Assembly: GCF_002895565.1 (NCBI RefSeq)
Contig: NZ_AZRN01000006.1
Location: 1 to 64,000, forward strand
Direction: 5' to 3'
DNA: 64,000 nt
Source: Petrotoga mexicana DSM 14811
GTDB taxonomy: Bacteria > Thermotogota > Thermotogae > Petrotogales > Petrotogaceae
Of this stretch, positions 35,892 through 45,048 are shown piece by piece. Each line of letters opens with the position of its first letter. Within the stretch, counting starts at the first letter, position 1. The notes under the pieces are model-generated. The model saw only the letters and a list, made by a program, of their open reading frames with translations. It made no database searches and had not been told where the DNA came from. The position numbers and the translations under genes were made by a program.

Positions 35892-36403
35892 AAACTTTAT
35901 TTGGCTTGTTTTTTTCTTTTTTTGAAATTGGCTTATTTGGATTTGGTGGTGGTTACGCAATGATACCACTAATTCAAACACATCTAGAAAGAAGAGGTTG
36001 GATGTCCCTTCAAGAATTTCTGGATTTAATAGCTATAGCAGAGGTTACTCCCGGACCAATAGCTGTAAATAGTGCTACTTTTGTTGGATATAGGGTTTTT
36101 GGGATACTTGGTTCGTTGGTCGCAACAACTGCTGTAATATTACCTTCGTTAATTATAGGATTATTGATAGGTAAATATTTTAAGAACGGAAATGGTGATA
36201 CTCAACAAAATATTCTTAAATTTCTAAAACCTGCTGTTATAGGGTTGATACTTGGTTCTGCATATACAATTGGAGTTGCTAATATCGTAAATTTGGCGAG
36301 TTTTCTTATATTTATTGGGGTTTTGATGCTCCTGTTTTTCACTAAATTAAATCCAATTTTTATAATAATTATGACAGGAGTAGTGGGAATTATCTTTTAC
36401 TAG
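35888..36403 (+). CDS. Chromate transporter family, half-size protein 2
   Basis: 171 residues. FFEIGLFGFGGGYAMIPLIQTHLERRGWM and AIAEVTPGPIAVNSATFVGYRVFG mirror the first half, with the PGP(I/V)A motif typical of the second-type CHR domain. Coupled to the first by a 4-base overlap. Its 3' end overlaps the convergent peptidase gene by 14 bases. Confidence 0.88.
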   Translation: MKTLFGLFFSFFEIGLFGFGGGYAMIPLIQTHLERRGWMSLQEFLDLIAIAEVTPGPIAVNSATFVGYRVFGILGSLVATTAVILPSLIIGLLIGKYFKNGNGDTQQNILKFLKPAVIGLILGSAYTIGVANIVNLASFLIFIGVLMLLFFTKLNPIFIIIMTGVVGIIFY

Positions 36404-37349
36404 GATTCAAGTCTTGGTAACTGAGAATATTACCAACTTTTTTTGCCGATTTGATAGCCCTTATAATAGATTTTTCTACTACTTCTGCTGCTACTTCGCC
36501 AATTAAAGTAACGTCGCTTGATAAATCACCAGTAGACAAACAAAAAATAGTATCTCCATCGTACATAGTATGAACAGGTCTTATCGCCCTTGCCAAACCA
36601 TCATGGCTCATTTGAGCCACTTTGTTTGCTTCTTCTTTAGACAATTTTACATTTGTAGCTACGACGGATAGAGTTGTATTTTCACCTGGATTAGACTTAA
36701 AACTAGATTTTTTCATATATTCGGATATATTCAAAAAATTATTGTTATGGTCTATAGCCCCAGCTATTATTTCCCCTTCTTCGTAAACATCTCCTGTAGC
36801 ATTCACAACCGTTATCGCTCCGACAACTATTCCGTTACCTAATTCAATGGAATAACTTCCTACCCCACCTTTCATAGCATTGTTAACACCTGCCGCCTTA
36901 CCAACAACTGCCCCGGTTCCTACACCAACACATCCTTCTTCAACACAATCTGATGTCGCTAAATTTGCTGCGATATAACCAGATCTTTTATCGGGTCTAA
37001 CGTTTGGGTCTCCTATATCCAAATCGTAAATAACTGCAGCAGGTACTATGGGAACTTTCACGGTACTTGTTTGAAAACCTATACTATTTTCTTCTAAAAA
37101 TTGCATAACCCCACTTGCCGCATCTAAACCAAAAGCACTTCCGCCGGTTAATAAGACAGCGTGCACCATTTGAACAAGATTCCCTGGTTTTAGTAAGTCT
37201 GTTTCTCTTGTTCCTGGGGCTGAGCCTTTGACATCTACTCCACCTACCGCCCCATTTTCGGCTAGAATAACCGTACAACCTGTTAAGGATTTATTGTCGG
37301 TGTAGTGTCCTACTTTTATTCCTGGTACGTCTGTTATACCATTTAACAT
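36390..37349 (-). CDS. P1 family (S58, DmpA-like) peptidase/amidase
   Basis: 319 residues. Begins LNGITDVPGIKVGHYTDNKSLTGCTVIL, then GSAPGTRETDLLKPGNLVQMVHAVLLTGGSAFGLDAASGV, typical of DmpA/NylC-like N-terminal-nucleophile hydrolases that self-cleave to two chains. GGVGSYSIELGNGIVVGAITVVNATGDVY lies around the expected processing region, but the cleaved bond is not assigned here. No signal peptide. ATG start with AAGGAG upstream. Substrate unknown; possibly beta-peptides or D-amino-acid amides. Confidence 0.9.
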   Translation of the reverse strand: MLNGITDVPGIKVGHYTDNKSLTGCTVILAENGAVGGVDVKGSAPGTRETDLLKPGNLVQMVHAVLLTGGSAFGLDAASGVMQFLEENSIGFQTSTVKVPIVPAAVIYDLDIGDPNVRPDKRSGYIAANLATSDCVEEGCVGVGTGAVVGKAAGVNNAMKGGVGSYSIELGNGIVVGAITVVNATGDVYEEGEIIAGAIDHNNNFLNISEYMKKSSFKSNPGENTTLSVVATNVKLSKEEANKVAQMSHDGLARAIRPVHTMYDGDTIFCLSTGDLSSDVTLIGEVAAEVVEKSIIRAIKSAKKVGNILSYQDLNPSKR

Positions 37350-37425
37350 GTTGAATCTGCTCCTTTTTTATAATAACTATCTGAAAATTTTCAACCCTCG
37401 AGTAATGGAACCTTATCTATATATT

Positions 37426-38538
37426 TTAAAAGCTTTTGTAATTATATATTTCCACTAATTCTTTGTAATCATCAAGCCAATAGGCTTGTGGATCTCTTTT
37501 GAATACAAAAAATTTACCATAGTTATCAGGATTGTGCGATCTATGATAACGAAAGATAATATTTTTGCTAGTCAATGCGGCAACTTCTATTTTTCCAGAT
37601 TCATGAGACATTACAAATCTAGGTCTTTTGGCTAAACCTGAGATATCTTCTAAAGATTCTAGGAATATTGAATAAGCTTTTTCTAAAGGAATAGTAAAAC
37701 CTTTATTTCCCATGACAGGTCTATTTTGAAATACATAATAGGGAGGAATACCATTAAAGGATAGCTTTTTAAATAATGTCGATAATGTCTTAGGATTATC
37801 ATTGATACCATGCAAAAGAGGAGTTTGATTTGCTATTATGGCTCCAGAATTTTGCAATATATTTATTCCCTGAATAGAAGCAGAAGTTAATTCTCTTGGG
37901 TGATTAAAGTGCACAATAAAATATAATTTTTTACCACTATTGGTAATTTTTTTAATGAAACTTGATAGGGTATCATCCGATATTATTCTGAAAGGGTTAA
38001 AAGCCGGGGTCTTTGTACCTATGCGAATGATTTTTATATGATCTATTTCATTAATAGCTTCTACAATTGATTTAAGTTTATTAGTTGAAAGGAGTAAAGG
38101 ATCACCCCCTGTCAGGAGAACATTTGTGATTTCTTCATGTTTTCGAATATAATCGAGATCTTGTTCAATTTCACGGGTTCTAACTACTTCTTTACCAACG
38201 TTCTTGAACAATCTTTTTCTAAAACAGAATCTACAGAAACTCCCACATACATCATTTACTAACAGTAAAGCGGTATCCCTATACTTGTGTTGCAGTCCCT
38301 TACTTATTGTATATGAATGTTCTTTTGAGGCGTCTTCTAATCCCCATTCTTCCAATTCTTCAATATTTGGAATTATAATCTTTCTTATAGGATCGTTTTT
38401 GTCTTTCCAATTGATTAAGTCCAAGTAATATTCATTAGCTCTAAACTTATACTTTTCTTCAACAGGTTGAAGTTCTTTTAATTCTTCTTGTGAAATCCCT
38501 TTTACTTTTTCCAATTTAGTAACATATTCTGGATACAT
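37426..38538 (-). CDS. KamA-family radical SAM protein (lysine 2,3-aminomutase-like)
   Basis: 370 residues. Iron-sulfur site C98-x3-C102-x2-C105 in VCGSFCRFCF; NVLLTGGDPLLLS follows. RFVMSHESGKIEVA near the C-terminus aligns with the PLP-lysine region of aminomutases, with ESGK in place of GGGGK. Shorter at the C-terminus than true lysine 2,3-aminomutase (about 415). It may make a beta-amino acid solute, such as beta-lysine or beta-glutamate, or modify a protein. Start ATG 38538 with GGGGAGTG upstream; other in-frame ATGs precede that site. Confidence 0.85.
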   Translation of the reverse strand: MYPEYVTKLEKVKGISQEELKELQPVEEKYKFRANEYYLDLINWKDKNDPIRKIIIPNIEELEEWGLEDASKEHSYTISKGLQHKYRDTALLLVNDVCGSFCRFCFRKRLFKNVGKEVVRTREIEQDLDYIRKHEEITNVLLTGGDPLLLSTNKLKSIVEAINEIDHIKIIRIGTKTPAFNPFRIISDDTLSSFIKKITNSGKKLYFIVHFNHPRELTSASIQGINILQNSGAIIANQTPLLHGINDNPKTLSTLFKKLSFNGIPPYYVFQNRPVMGNKGFTIPLEKAYSIFLESLEDISGLAKRPRFVMSHESGKIEVAALTSKNIIFRYHRSHNPDNYGKFFVFKRDPQAYWLDDYKELVEIYNYKSF

Positions 38539-38580
38539 CGATATCACTCCCCTAATATTTTTCATCATCGGCATTTTATA

Positions 38581-39075
38581 TTATTCTTTTTGAGAAAAAT
38601 TTTTCAATAAGGAAGAAATCTCATATTTCAATCTCTTTAATAAATACCCATAAATATTGGTAAATATCAAATAAAGAAATATTATAAAGAATAGACCTTT
38701 TCCCTGAGTTGCGAAATCCGGAAGAAGTTCACCAAAAAAGGTAAACATAAGATAAAAGGCAAGAATAGAAAGAGTAGTAATGATCAAGTGTTTAAATAAC
38801 CTTTTTTTTACAACAATAAAAGCAAGGATTGGAAGAAAAAATAGCAAAAAGATACCAATTGCTTCAACAACAAATCCACTGATAAATATTAAAAAGAAAA
38901 TTGAAATACTAAAGATAAATACATATCTTTTTTCTAAAAAGAAAGCTCCCAGAGGAAGTATCAAACTAACAACGGTGGGAGCGATTCTCAAATACCTTGA
39001 CATAAGAAATAGCAAGAAAAAAAAGATAACCAAAAAAGCAGTCTTTATAAGGGGATTTTTTATATTTAAATTCAT
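38581..39075 (-). CDS. Small integral membrane protein of unknown function
   Basis: 164 residues with five or so hydrophobic helices and basic loops (for example IFFFLLFLMSRYLRIAPTVVS, VEAIGIFLLFFLPILAFIVVKKR). Ends in a charged helix. No family recognised with confidence; the general look is YybS/DUF2232-like. Lies seven bases after the Cys-rich small gene and before the KamA-like gene, in the same operon. Function unknown. Confidence 0.6.
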   Translation of the reverse strand: MNLNIKNPLIKTAFLVIFFFLLFLMSRYLRIAPTVVSLILPLGAFFLEKRYVFIFSISIFFLIFISGFVVEAIGIFLLFFLPILAFIVVKKRLFKHLIITTLSILAFYLMFTFFGELLPDFATQGKGLFFIIFLYLIFTNIYGYLLKRLKYEISSLLKNFSQKE

Positions 39076-39081
39076 AAACTT

Positions 39082-39312
39082 TTAAAACCAATTACAAAGA
39101 TCTCCGCCACCACATTCACAAAGGGTATCTAAACAGACAGTGGTTCCTAAACATTCTAAACAATTACCACATCCACTTCTTCCATAGCTATAGTAACCCG
39201 CTCTAAAAGTATCCATTTTTTCTCTAAACTTTTCATCTTCCTTATATTTTAAAAATAGGCTTTTGAACTCTCCCTTTTTTATTTGCTCTAGAATGGTTTG
39301 TTGCTCTTTCAT
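39082..39312 (-). CDS. Cysteine-rich small protein, unknown
   Basis: 76 residues. The first 40 are a charged helix (KEQQTILEQIKKGEFKSLFL); the last 30 hold seven Cys in the tail SGCGNCLECLGTTVCLDTLC followed by ECGGGDLC. The CxxCxxC and GGDL pattern looks metal-binding and resembles small proteins found beside DUF5685 genes. Start ATG 39312 with GGAGGAG upstream; its first 71 bases overlap the 3' end of the DUF5685 gene in another frame. No signal peptide. Could be an assembly partner or metal carrier. Confidence 0.65.
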   Translation of the reverse strand: MKEQQTILEQIKKGEFKSLFLKYKEDEKFREKMDTFRAGYYSYGRSGCGNCLECLGTTVCLDTLCECGGGDLCNWF

Positions 39313-40132
39313 CAATTTCTCCTCCATCTAAAATTTTTGTGACAGAATTTCTGTGATATATCAAAGAAAAAGTCGCTAGCTTTTTTACTAAATGCTCGTT
39401 AAAATTTGCAACTTCTTCAACGTTTTCTAAGAATTCTTTTGAACATAAATCGTAAGTAAATAAAATTCTTTCTTTTTGATCCTGAGTTAATTCATCAAAT
39501 TTTTTTACTCCAAAAGAACTCGCTATAGAGTTAAAATTTCTTTTTTTTATATCTTTGTTAAAATCGTACACACTATCTACCAAATATAGCAAATAAGCAG
39601 TCACAATAGGCATGGTTGCTGGATACCCTTGTGGAAAAAATTTTTCGAATAACATTTCCATAATTTCTTGAGATGGTTTGGCATAATCATCCAAATCTAA
39701 ATTTTGTTCTTCTACCTTTTGTTGCATTTTTAATAGATGTTTGTACTCATTGATAGTCTTGGAGTCAAAGTATTCAAATAGTTTTGCTTCCAATTTTTTT
39801 AATATTTTTTTTGGTACTAACTTTCCCTCTAAATTGTAATCCAAAAGTTTTCCATAGATTATGAGTAAGTTGAGATAAGCATAAGGTGTCATAAAAGAAT
39901 TATTTTCAGGTTTAAATCGTTTTTTTAATCCTACATATGGACATCTGAATTCGTTTATATTCTTAAGAGGGTTGTTCAACATTGAAAAGAAAACCACTTC
40001 TTTTACCGTCGTGAGTCTATAGAACTCTCCTAAATTTTCCTTTAAAGAATGACATAATCCACAATAGTAATATAGGTAACTTTTTCTTTCTTCTTCGGTA
40101 GGGGTAAAATAGATAGATATGTATCCGTACAT
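39242..40132 (-). CDS. DUF5685-family protein
   Basis: 296 residues. N-terminus with YYCGLCHSLKENLGEFYRLTT, the hallmark CGLC of this uncharacterised family, followed by a helical domain with FRCPYVGLKKRFKPENNSFM and PIVTAYLLYLVDSVYDFNKDIKKRNFNS. Cys pairs suggest metal or disulfide. ATG start with GAGGT upstream. Its last 71 bases overlap the Cys-rich gene, so the two are surely co-expressed. A GC-rich repeat lies just upstream. Confidence 0.75.
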   Translation of the reverse strand: MYGYISIYFTPTEEERKSYLYYYCGLCHSLKENLGEFYRLTTVKEVVFFSMLNNPLKNINEFRCPYVGLKKRFKPENNSFMTPYAYLNLLIIYGKLLDYNLEGKLVPKKILKKLEAKLFEYFDSKTINEYKHLLKMQQKVEEQNLDLDDYAKPSQEIMEMLFEKFFPQGYPATMPIVTAYLLYLVDSVYDFNKDIKKRNFNSIASSFGVKKFDELTQDQKERILFTYDLCSKEFLENVEEVANFNEHLVKKLATFSLIYHRNSVTKILDGGEIDERATNHSRANKKGRVQKPIFKI

Positions 40133-40175
40133 TTTTTAACCTCATTCATATTAATTTTACTCTTTAGAAACTTTA

Positions 40176-40203
40176 TTTTAGCGCCCCTTCGCCCCGCAGC
40201 CCG
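40176..40203. repeat. GC-rich 28-bp dispersed repeat, copy 2
   Basis: Identical to 12536-12563 and in the same orientation relative to flanking minus-strand genes. Just beside it (40214-40243) is an inverted repeat ATGGAGA/TCTCCAT with a 16-base loop. The intergenic gap holds nothing else recognisable. Confidence 0.7.
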
Positions 40204-40270
40204 ACCATAAGGAATGGAGATGGCTTTTGACCCCACTCTCCATCTATAAGGATAAAGGAGATAGGTGAAC

Positions 40271-41482
40271 TCAATAAACCTCAACTTTTTGTTTCTTTGT
40301 AAATGTCTTATCACCTATATTCACACTGAATTGAATTTCATACTCTCCTGATCTATCTAAATTTATAGTTTTAACGTTCGCTAAATCAAATACCTTGGCC
40401 GTTCCCGACTTTGGTATATACACTCTAGATAAATCGTTATTCTCGTAATTATAAATTAGCTGTCCTTCATAGAATAACTTAAATTGTACCTGTGAAATTT
40501 CAAAGGCCTTAGCTTCTTTATTAGAATTTTTAAGTAAGCCCTCAAAATCAAGTTGATCTCCTCTGGAGGCTGCTGAAACAACATAAACTAAAAGGGATAT
40601 ATCGTTGTAATTTTTATCTATTTGATTCACTACATTCAAAGTGGTTACATAAGTTTGCCCAACAGAATCAAAATCGAATAAAACATAATAATTCCCTGGA
40701 TCCAACTTTTTGTTGATTTCAAAATCTAAAGGTATCGAAGACAAAGGATTCAAATTTAATGTCCCAAAAGAAAATTTCTGTGAATGGATAACCTTTTCTT
40801 TTTGTTTTATTGTTAGCGTTCCAAATAATTCTTTGTTAAAGGTTTCGTTAGTCCTGTTTACTGCTAATATGCTAACAGAAGGAAATTCCGTAGTTAGGTA
40901 GAACATCTCTTTAGCAGAAACATCTATAATCAATCCTTTATTATATTTAAAGGTTTTAACAAGATTTACATTTTCATTATTTAAGATAAAGGTCATTCGG
41001 ACTTCATAGGTTCCTTTGTCCAAATTTGAGATTTCCTTTTCTCTTAATAGATCAAAAACTAAAATTGTTTTATACGGTGAGATATCAGTTTCTACAGGTT
41101 GAGGAAAAACATAACTGTATACAACCTCTGAACTTTCTTGGTTTACTATCAAAAATGAAAAATTATCAATTTTTATATGAGAATCTTTGTTGTTTGTGTT
41201 TTGAATAGTAACTTTTATATCTAAGTTATCTGGATAATAATATTCTTCTTTCGATTCTAAATTGATATGAATGCCTCTTATAACTACATTGTAAGGTAGA
41301 TCAAACCTTGAACCCCTACGTCCCATAACAATAAATATCATTGATAATATAGACAAAAAAATAACAATGTAAAACGTCCATCTAATTATTCTTTTTTTAG
41401 GTTGCTCTCTTCTTTCTTTTTCTTTTTTCCTTTCTTCATCATACTTTTGCCATTCTTCTGGGCTTTTTGAAAAATATTGCAT
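40271..41482 (-). CDS. Single-pass membrane protein with extracytoplasmic beta domains, unknown
   Basis: 403 residues. A very charged cytoplasmic N-terminus (YDEERKKEKERREQPKKR), one membrane helix (about 33-52, WTFYIVIFLSILSMIFIVMG), then about 350 residues of repeated beta-strand patterns such as DNLDIKVTIQNTNNKDSHIKI, KGTYEVRMTF and PGNYYVLFDF, resembling three immunoglobulin-like or BsuPI-like modules. No catalytic motif. Placed after ftsA-ftsZ and a GspE-like ATPase gene in the same direction. A role at the envelope is inferred only from topology and context. Confidence 0.6.
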   Translation of the reverse strand: MQYFSKSPEEWQKYDEERKKEKERREQPKKRIIRWTFYIVIFLSILSMIFIVMGRRGSRFDLPYNVVIRGIHINLESKEEYYYPDNLDIKVTIQNTNNKDSHIKIDNFSFLIVNQESSEVVYSYVFPQPVETDISPYKTILVFDLLREKEISNLDKGTYEVRMTFILNNENVNLVKTFKYNKGLIIDVSAKEMFYLTTEFPSVSILAVNRTNETFNKELFGTLTIKQKEKVIHSQKFSFGTLNLNPLSSIPLDFEINKKLDPGNYYVLFDFDSVGQTYVTTLNVVNQIDKNYNDISLLVYVVSAASRGDQLDFEGLLKNSNKEAKAFEISQVQFKLFYEGQLIYNYENNDLSRVYIPKSGTAKVFDLANVKTINLDRSGEYEIQFSVNIGDKTFTKKQKVEVY

Positions 41483-41510
41483 GAATTCATCTCACTATTC
41501 TCAATATTAT

Positions 41511-42617
41511 TTAGAAAAAAGATAAGTTACTTAAATACTGATCTTCATTGATTACCCCTTCATTAAAAAATTTACGAAGTGTAGGCAACGGATCTATATA
41601 ACAATCAGAATTTTTGTATTTTTCACTTATAAAATTGATACTTTTACTCTGTGAAATATCTTTTTTTAAATTTTTTGAAATTATTAAACCTTCAAAAATA
41701 GTTATAAAACCTTTTTTCCCTGTATTATAACAGTTATGACACCCATTTCCTTGGCAAAAAGGACATTTTTTAGGGATTAATCTTTGATTAAGGATGAGAT
41801 CTAAGCTTTCAGAGAGATTCCTTACTTCTATTCCAAACATCTTCAACCTTTGAAGTACTAAAAAAACATTTTTAGAATGTAAAGAGGAAAACACCAGATG
41901 ACCCGTTATCGAAGATTCAAATAACAATTTTGCAAAATTCTTCTCTCTAATTTCACCCACAACTATTAAATCAGGGTCTTGTCTCAATATATATTTTAAA
42001 ATATCTGCCTTGTCTTCCTCAATTTTTGATACTATTTGAATTATACCAGGATTAATATACTCTATTGGATTTTCTATGCTATGTACTTTTCTTTTTCTTT
42101 TGAACTTATTAACTATATACTGCATCGTTGTAGTTTTGCCAGACCCTGTAGGACCAGAAAAAATAAGCATTTTTGATTTTTGATCAATTAATTTTTCTAC
42201 ATTAGAAAGAATCAAAGGCTCCATGAAAACTTTAATATCGTTTATGTTTCTTAATTTTCTTAAGACACAACTTATTCCTTCTGAAGATCTAACAAAGGAA
42301 GCTCTGTAATTAACGTTCTGAAAATTAAAAGAACCGTCGATATTTTCAAAATCTTTTACTATATCATACCCACAATTGATAAGTAATTTGTTTAGCACTA
42401 CTTCGTATTCATATACACCCATAGTTTCTAAAGTTATTAAATCCCCACAGTATCTGGCTTTAACATCTACCTTTTCTTCATGGGGCTCAAAATGAAAATC
42501 TGTAATATTTTCATTGTCATACTTTTTCAAAAAGTTATCTAAAATATTTTCTTCAACTTCATAATTTTTTAAGTCTTTATTATACAAGAGATAGAAATTA
42601 GAAGGTTTCTTTTTCAT
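41511..42617 (-). CDS. GspE/PilT-type secretion or pilus ATPase
   Basis: 368 residues, shorter than GspE/PilB (about 550) as the N-terminal domain is reduced. Walker A SGPTGSGKT at 154-162, Walker B DPDLIVVGEIREKNFAKLL from 214, ITGHLVFSSLHSKN, and a tetracysteine zinc site (CPFCQGNGCHNC) found in extension-type ATPases. Adjacent to ftsZ, 2 bases apart. Could power a type IV pilus-like or competence machine; no pilin or inner-membrane platform gene is nearby. Confidence 0.85.
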   Translation of the reverse strand: MKKKPSNFYLLYNKDLKNYEVEENILDNFLKKYDNENITDFHFEPHEEKVDVKARYCGDLITLETMGVYEYEVVLNKLLINCGYDIVKDFENIDGSFNFQNVNYRASFVRSSEGISCVLRKLRNINDIKVFMEPLILSNVEKLIDQKSKMLIFSGPTGSGKTTTMQYIVNKFKRKRKVHSIENPIEYINPGIIQIVSKIEEDKADILKYILRQDPDLIVVGEIREKNFAKLLFESSITGHLVFSSLHSKNVFLVLQRLKMFGIEVRNLSESLDLILNQRLIPKKCPFCQGNGCHNCYNTGKKGFITIFEGLIISKNLKKDISQSKSINFISEKYKNSDCYIDPLPTLRKFFNEGVINEDQYLSNLSFF

Positions 42618-42619
42618 TA

Positions 42620-43747
42620 TTATTGTTGCTGAACTTCTTCTCCTGGAATTTCTTCTACATGATCTTGTAAATACTTGTTCAATTTGGATATTTCTTCAGC
42701 AACGACACCTTTACCAAATTGTCTATATAATGCTGGTTGCTCATAAAGATCTAGATAGTTTTCTTCTCCAGGCAATTTGTCGTAACCGGATGCTATAACC
42801 GTTACCTTAATAACTTCGGGAGGCAAATCTATAATTGTAATTCCCATTTTTAGCCTTGCATCATCTATTGCGTATGAACGTAAAATTTCGTTGACAATTT
42901 TCACATCTTGTGTGGTTGGAGTCTTACCAGCAATGTTCACCAAAGCAGCGGTTGCATTCCTCACAGGATCTTCCAAAATCTTACTATTCAGGGCATTTTT
43001 TATAGCTTCTTCGGCTCTTTTTTCTCCTTTCGCAAGTCCAATACCTAGCATGGCAGAACCTTTTATACGTAATACCGATGCTACGTCTGCAAAATCTAAA
43101 TTGATCATACCTGGCTTGGTTATCAAATCAGAAATACCTGTAATTGCTTGAATAAGTATTTCATCAGCTTTCTCAAAGGCTTTGTCAATGGGTATATCAT
43201 CGTCGTTATCTATGAGCTTATCGTTTGATATTTTAATTAAACTATCCACATACTTTTTAGTTTCTTGAAAACCCTTCAAAGCTATTCTTTCTTTCGTTGA
43301 TCCTTCAAAGTGAAAAGGTAAGGTAACTATTGCCACAGTCAAAATACCCATTTGTGTAGCTAAATCAGCTATAATAGGTACAGCTCCTGTTCCTGTACCT
43401 CCCCCTAAACCCGCCGTTATAAATAAAAGATCTGTATCTTTTAAAGTTTCTTTTAAATCATCTTGACTTTCTAAAGCCGATTTTTTCCCAATTTCTGGAT
43501 CTCCACCGGCCCCTAACCCTTTTGTCAATTCTTTGCCCAATTGGATTTTTGTAGGTGCATCATTATTTTCTAATACCTGTACATCCGTGTTAGCCGCGAC
43601 TAGTTCTACATCATCAATACCCTTTTTTATCATCCTTTGAATAGCATTATTGCCTGCTCCTCCAACACCTATGACTTTTATTTTGTAACTGGTTTTCCTA
43701 CTAAACAATTTATCTCGTTTATTGATTTCTTCCATTTCAAAGGGCAT
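42620..43747 (-). CDS. ftsZ: Cell division GTPase FtsZ
   Basis: 375 residues. Tubulin-like: GVGGAGNNAIQRM (28-40), AANTDVQVL, and the G-box GLGGGTGTGA (113-122). Polymerises at midcell as the Z ring. Start ATG 43747 with GGAGGTG six bases upstream; an in-frame GTG at 43756 lies within that ribosome site. Overlaps ftsA by 11 bases. The C-terminal tail is short and ends VEEIPGEEVQQQ, without the usual basic end. Confidence 0.97.
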   Translation of the reverse strand: MPFEMEEINKRDKLFSRKTSYKIKVIGVGGAGNNAIQRMIKKGIDDVELVAANTDVQVLENNDAPTKIQLGKELTKGLGAGGDPEIGKKSALESQDDLKETLKDTDLLFITAGLGGGTGTGAVPIIADLATQMGILTVAIVTLPFHFEGSTKERIALKGFQETKKYVDSLIKISNDKLIDNDDDIPIDKAFEKADEILIQAITGISDLITKPGMINLDFADVASVLRIKGSAMLGIGLAKGEKRAEEAIKNALNSKILEDPVRNATAALVNIAGKTPTTQDVKIVNEILRSYAIDDARLKMGITIIDLPPEVIKVTVIASGYDKLPGEENYLDLYEQPALYRQFGKGVVAEEISKLNKYLQDHVEEIPGEEVQQQ

Positions 43748-45047
43748 CTTCTTCACCTCCTGTTATCTTTTTAAAAAAAGTTTTTAAGGCGGTTGTTGTT
43801 TTTTTGGAAGATTTACTTTTTTTGGGGGGTTCAGAACGTGTCTCTTTACTTTTTTCATAAAGATTTTCTTCCAACAAATCAATTCTGTACCTTTCTATTA
43901 ACCCAAAAACAGTTTGGAACTCCGGATCTTTTATTAACTCTTCTGGAATATCCTTAAACGAGTCGAAAGATACTATGGAACTTTTCCTGAAATTTTCACC
44001 CATCAGTTCTTTAACGGTACTTTCAATATTTCTTATCTTCGAACCTCCCCCGGTCAGTACTATTCCTCCTTGTAAAGCTCCTACTTCAAAAGTTCTTTCA
44101 TAACCTATTTTTGAGAGCTCTCCATTTAACCTGCTTATGATTTCTCTGACTCGAGCAAAAATAATTTTATTTAAAAGACTTAGGGGAACGTAAGAATAAC
44201 CGCTACCTGTCAATAATTGGAAATTCACCTTTTTCATTACTTTGGTTTCTCTTGAACATGCCCCTTCTTCTTCCAATAATCTATGGGCCTCTCTTTCAGA
44301 AACCTTAAGTATATTAGAAATATCTTTTAATACATATTTCATTCCATACGGAAAAGTGTAGAACAATTTTGGAATCCCCTCTTTAAAAATGATTATTCTA
44401 CAAGAATTGTAACCAAAATCTATGACAGTGATTCCAACATTCCTATCGTTTGGAGTGGTAATAATATAACTACTTGATAAAGTTGAATCATATATAGGAA
44501 TTTCAGAAGTATAGACAATGTCTTTTAAAACGTTAATTAACAGCGAAAAGGAATTTTCATCTACCCAAACAATATTTAGTGTTGTAGTTAAAGATTTTTC
44601 AGCAAAAAAAGAAACTGGATTTTTTACTCTTTTTTCGTCGATATGAAACTTCACAAAGTTAGAATCTAAAATTATTTTTCCTTCGTCTGTGTATTTTTTG
44701 ATAACGCTTTTTTTGATGTTTCTAAGTTCATTTTCTCTAATTTCTGTTCTTTTACTAAATTCAACGGTAAAATTCTCTTCGGTAATATTTAAAGAGTTAG
44801 TAGAATATCCTACAATAATCTCAGGATTTTTAACCTTTTTTGGAGACTCCTGATTCAACTTTTCTATAAGCGTTTCAATCGATCTACGTAATGATTCCAT
44901 ATCTTGTATTTCACCATTAATGATGCCTTCAACTGGAAGTTTACTCAGCGAAATTGGTACTATATTTCCATTTTCGTCTGTTTCAAAAAGGACTCCTTTT
45001 AGAAAAAAACTGCCTATATCTATTCCAATCAAATAATTCTTAGCCAT
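43737..45047 (-). CDS. ftsA: Cell division protein FtsA
   Basis: 436 residues, actin-like. NYLIGIDIGSFFLKGVLFE is the phosphate-1 loop; VIDFGYNSCRIIIFKEG and GGIVLTGGGSKIRN are the phosphate-2 and adenosine motifs. The C-terminus ends in a basic/hydrophobic stretch (KKTTTALKTFFKKITGG), fitting an amphipathic membrane anchor. Start ATG 45047 preceded by GGGGG. Directly before ftsZ. Confidence 0.93.
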   Translation of the reverse strand: MAKNYLIGIDIGSFFLKGVLFETDENGNIVPISLSKLPVEGIINGEIQDMESLRRSIETLIEKLNQESPKKVKNPEIIVGYSTNSLNITEENFTVEFSKRTEIRENELRNIKKSVIKKYTDEGKIILDSNFVKFHIDEKRVKNPVSFFAEKSLTTTLNIVWVDENSFSLLINVLKDIVYTSEIPIYDSTLSSSYIITTPNDRNVGITVIDFGYNSCRIIIFKEGIPKLFYTFPYGMKYVLKDISNILKVSEREAHRLLEEEGACSRETKVMKKVNFQLLTGSGYSYVPLSLLNKIIFARVREIISRLNGELSKIGYERTFEVGALQGGIVLTGGGSKIRNIESTVKELMGENFRKSSIVSFDSFKDIPEELIKDPEFQTVFGLIERYRIDLLEENLYEKSKETRSEPPKKSKSSKKTTTALKTFFKKITGGEEDAL

Positions 45048-45048
45048 A

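Noticed and set aside
40042-40314. Open minus frame of 90 codons across the GC-rich repeat
   Set aside because: It overlaps two better genes in another frame, its product is unlike any protein, and the repeat alone accounts for the open frame.
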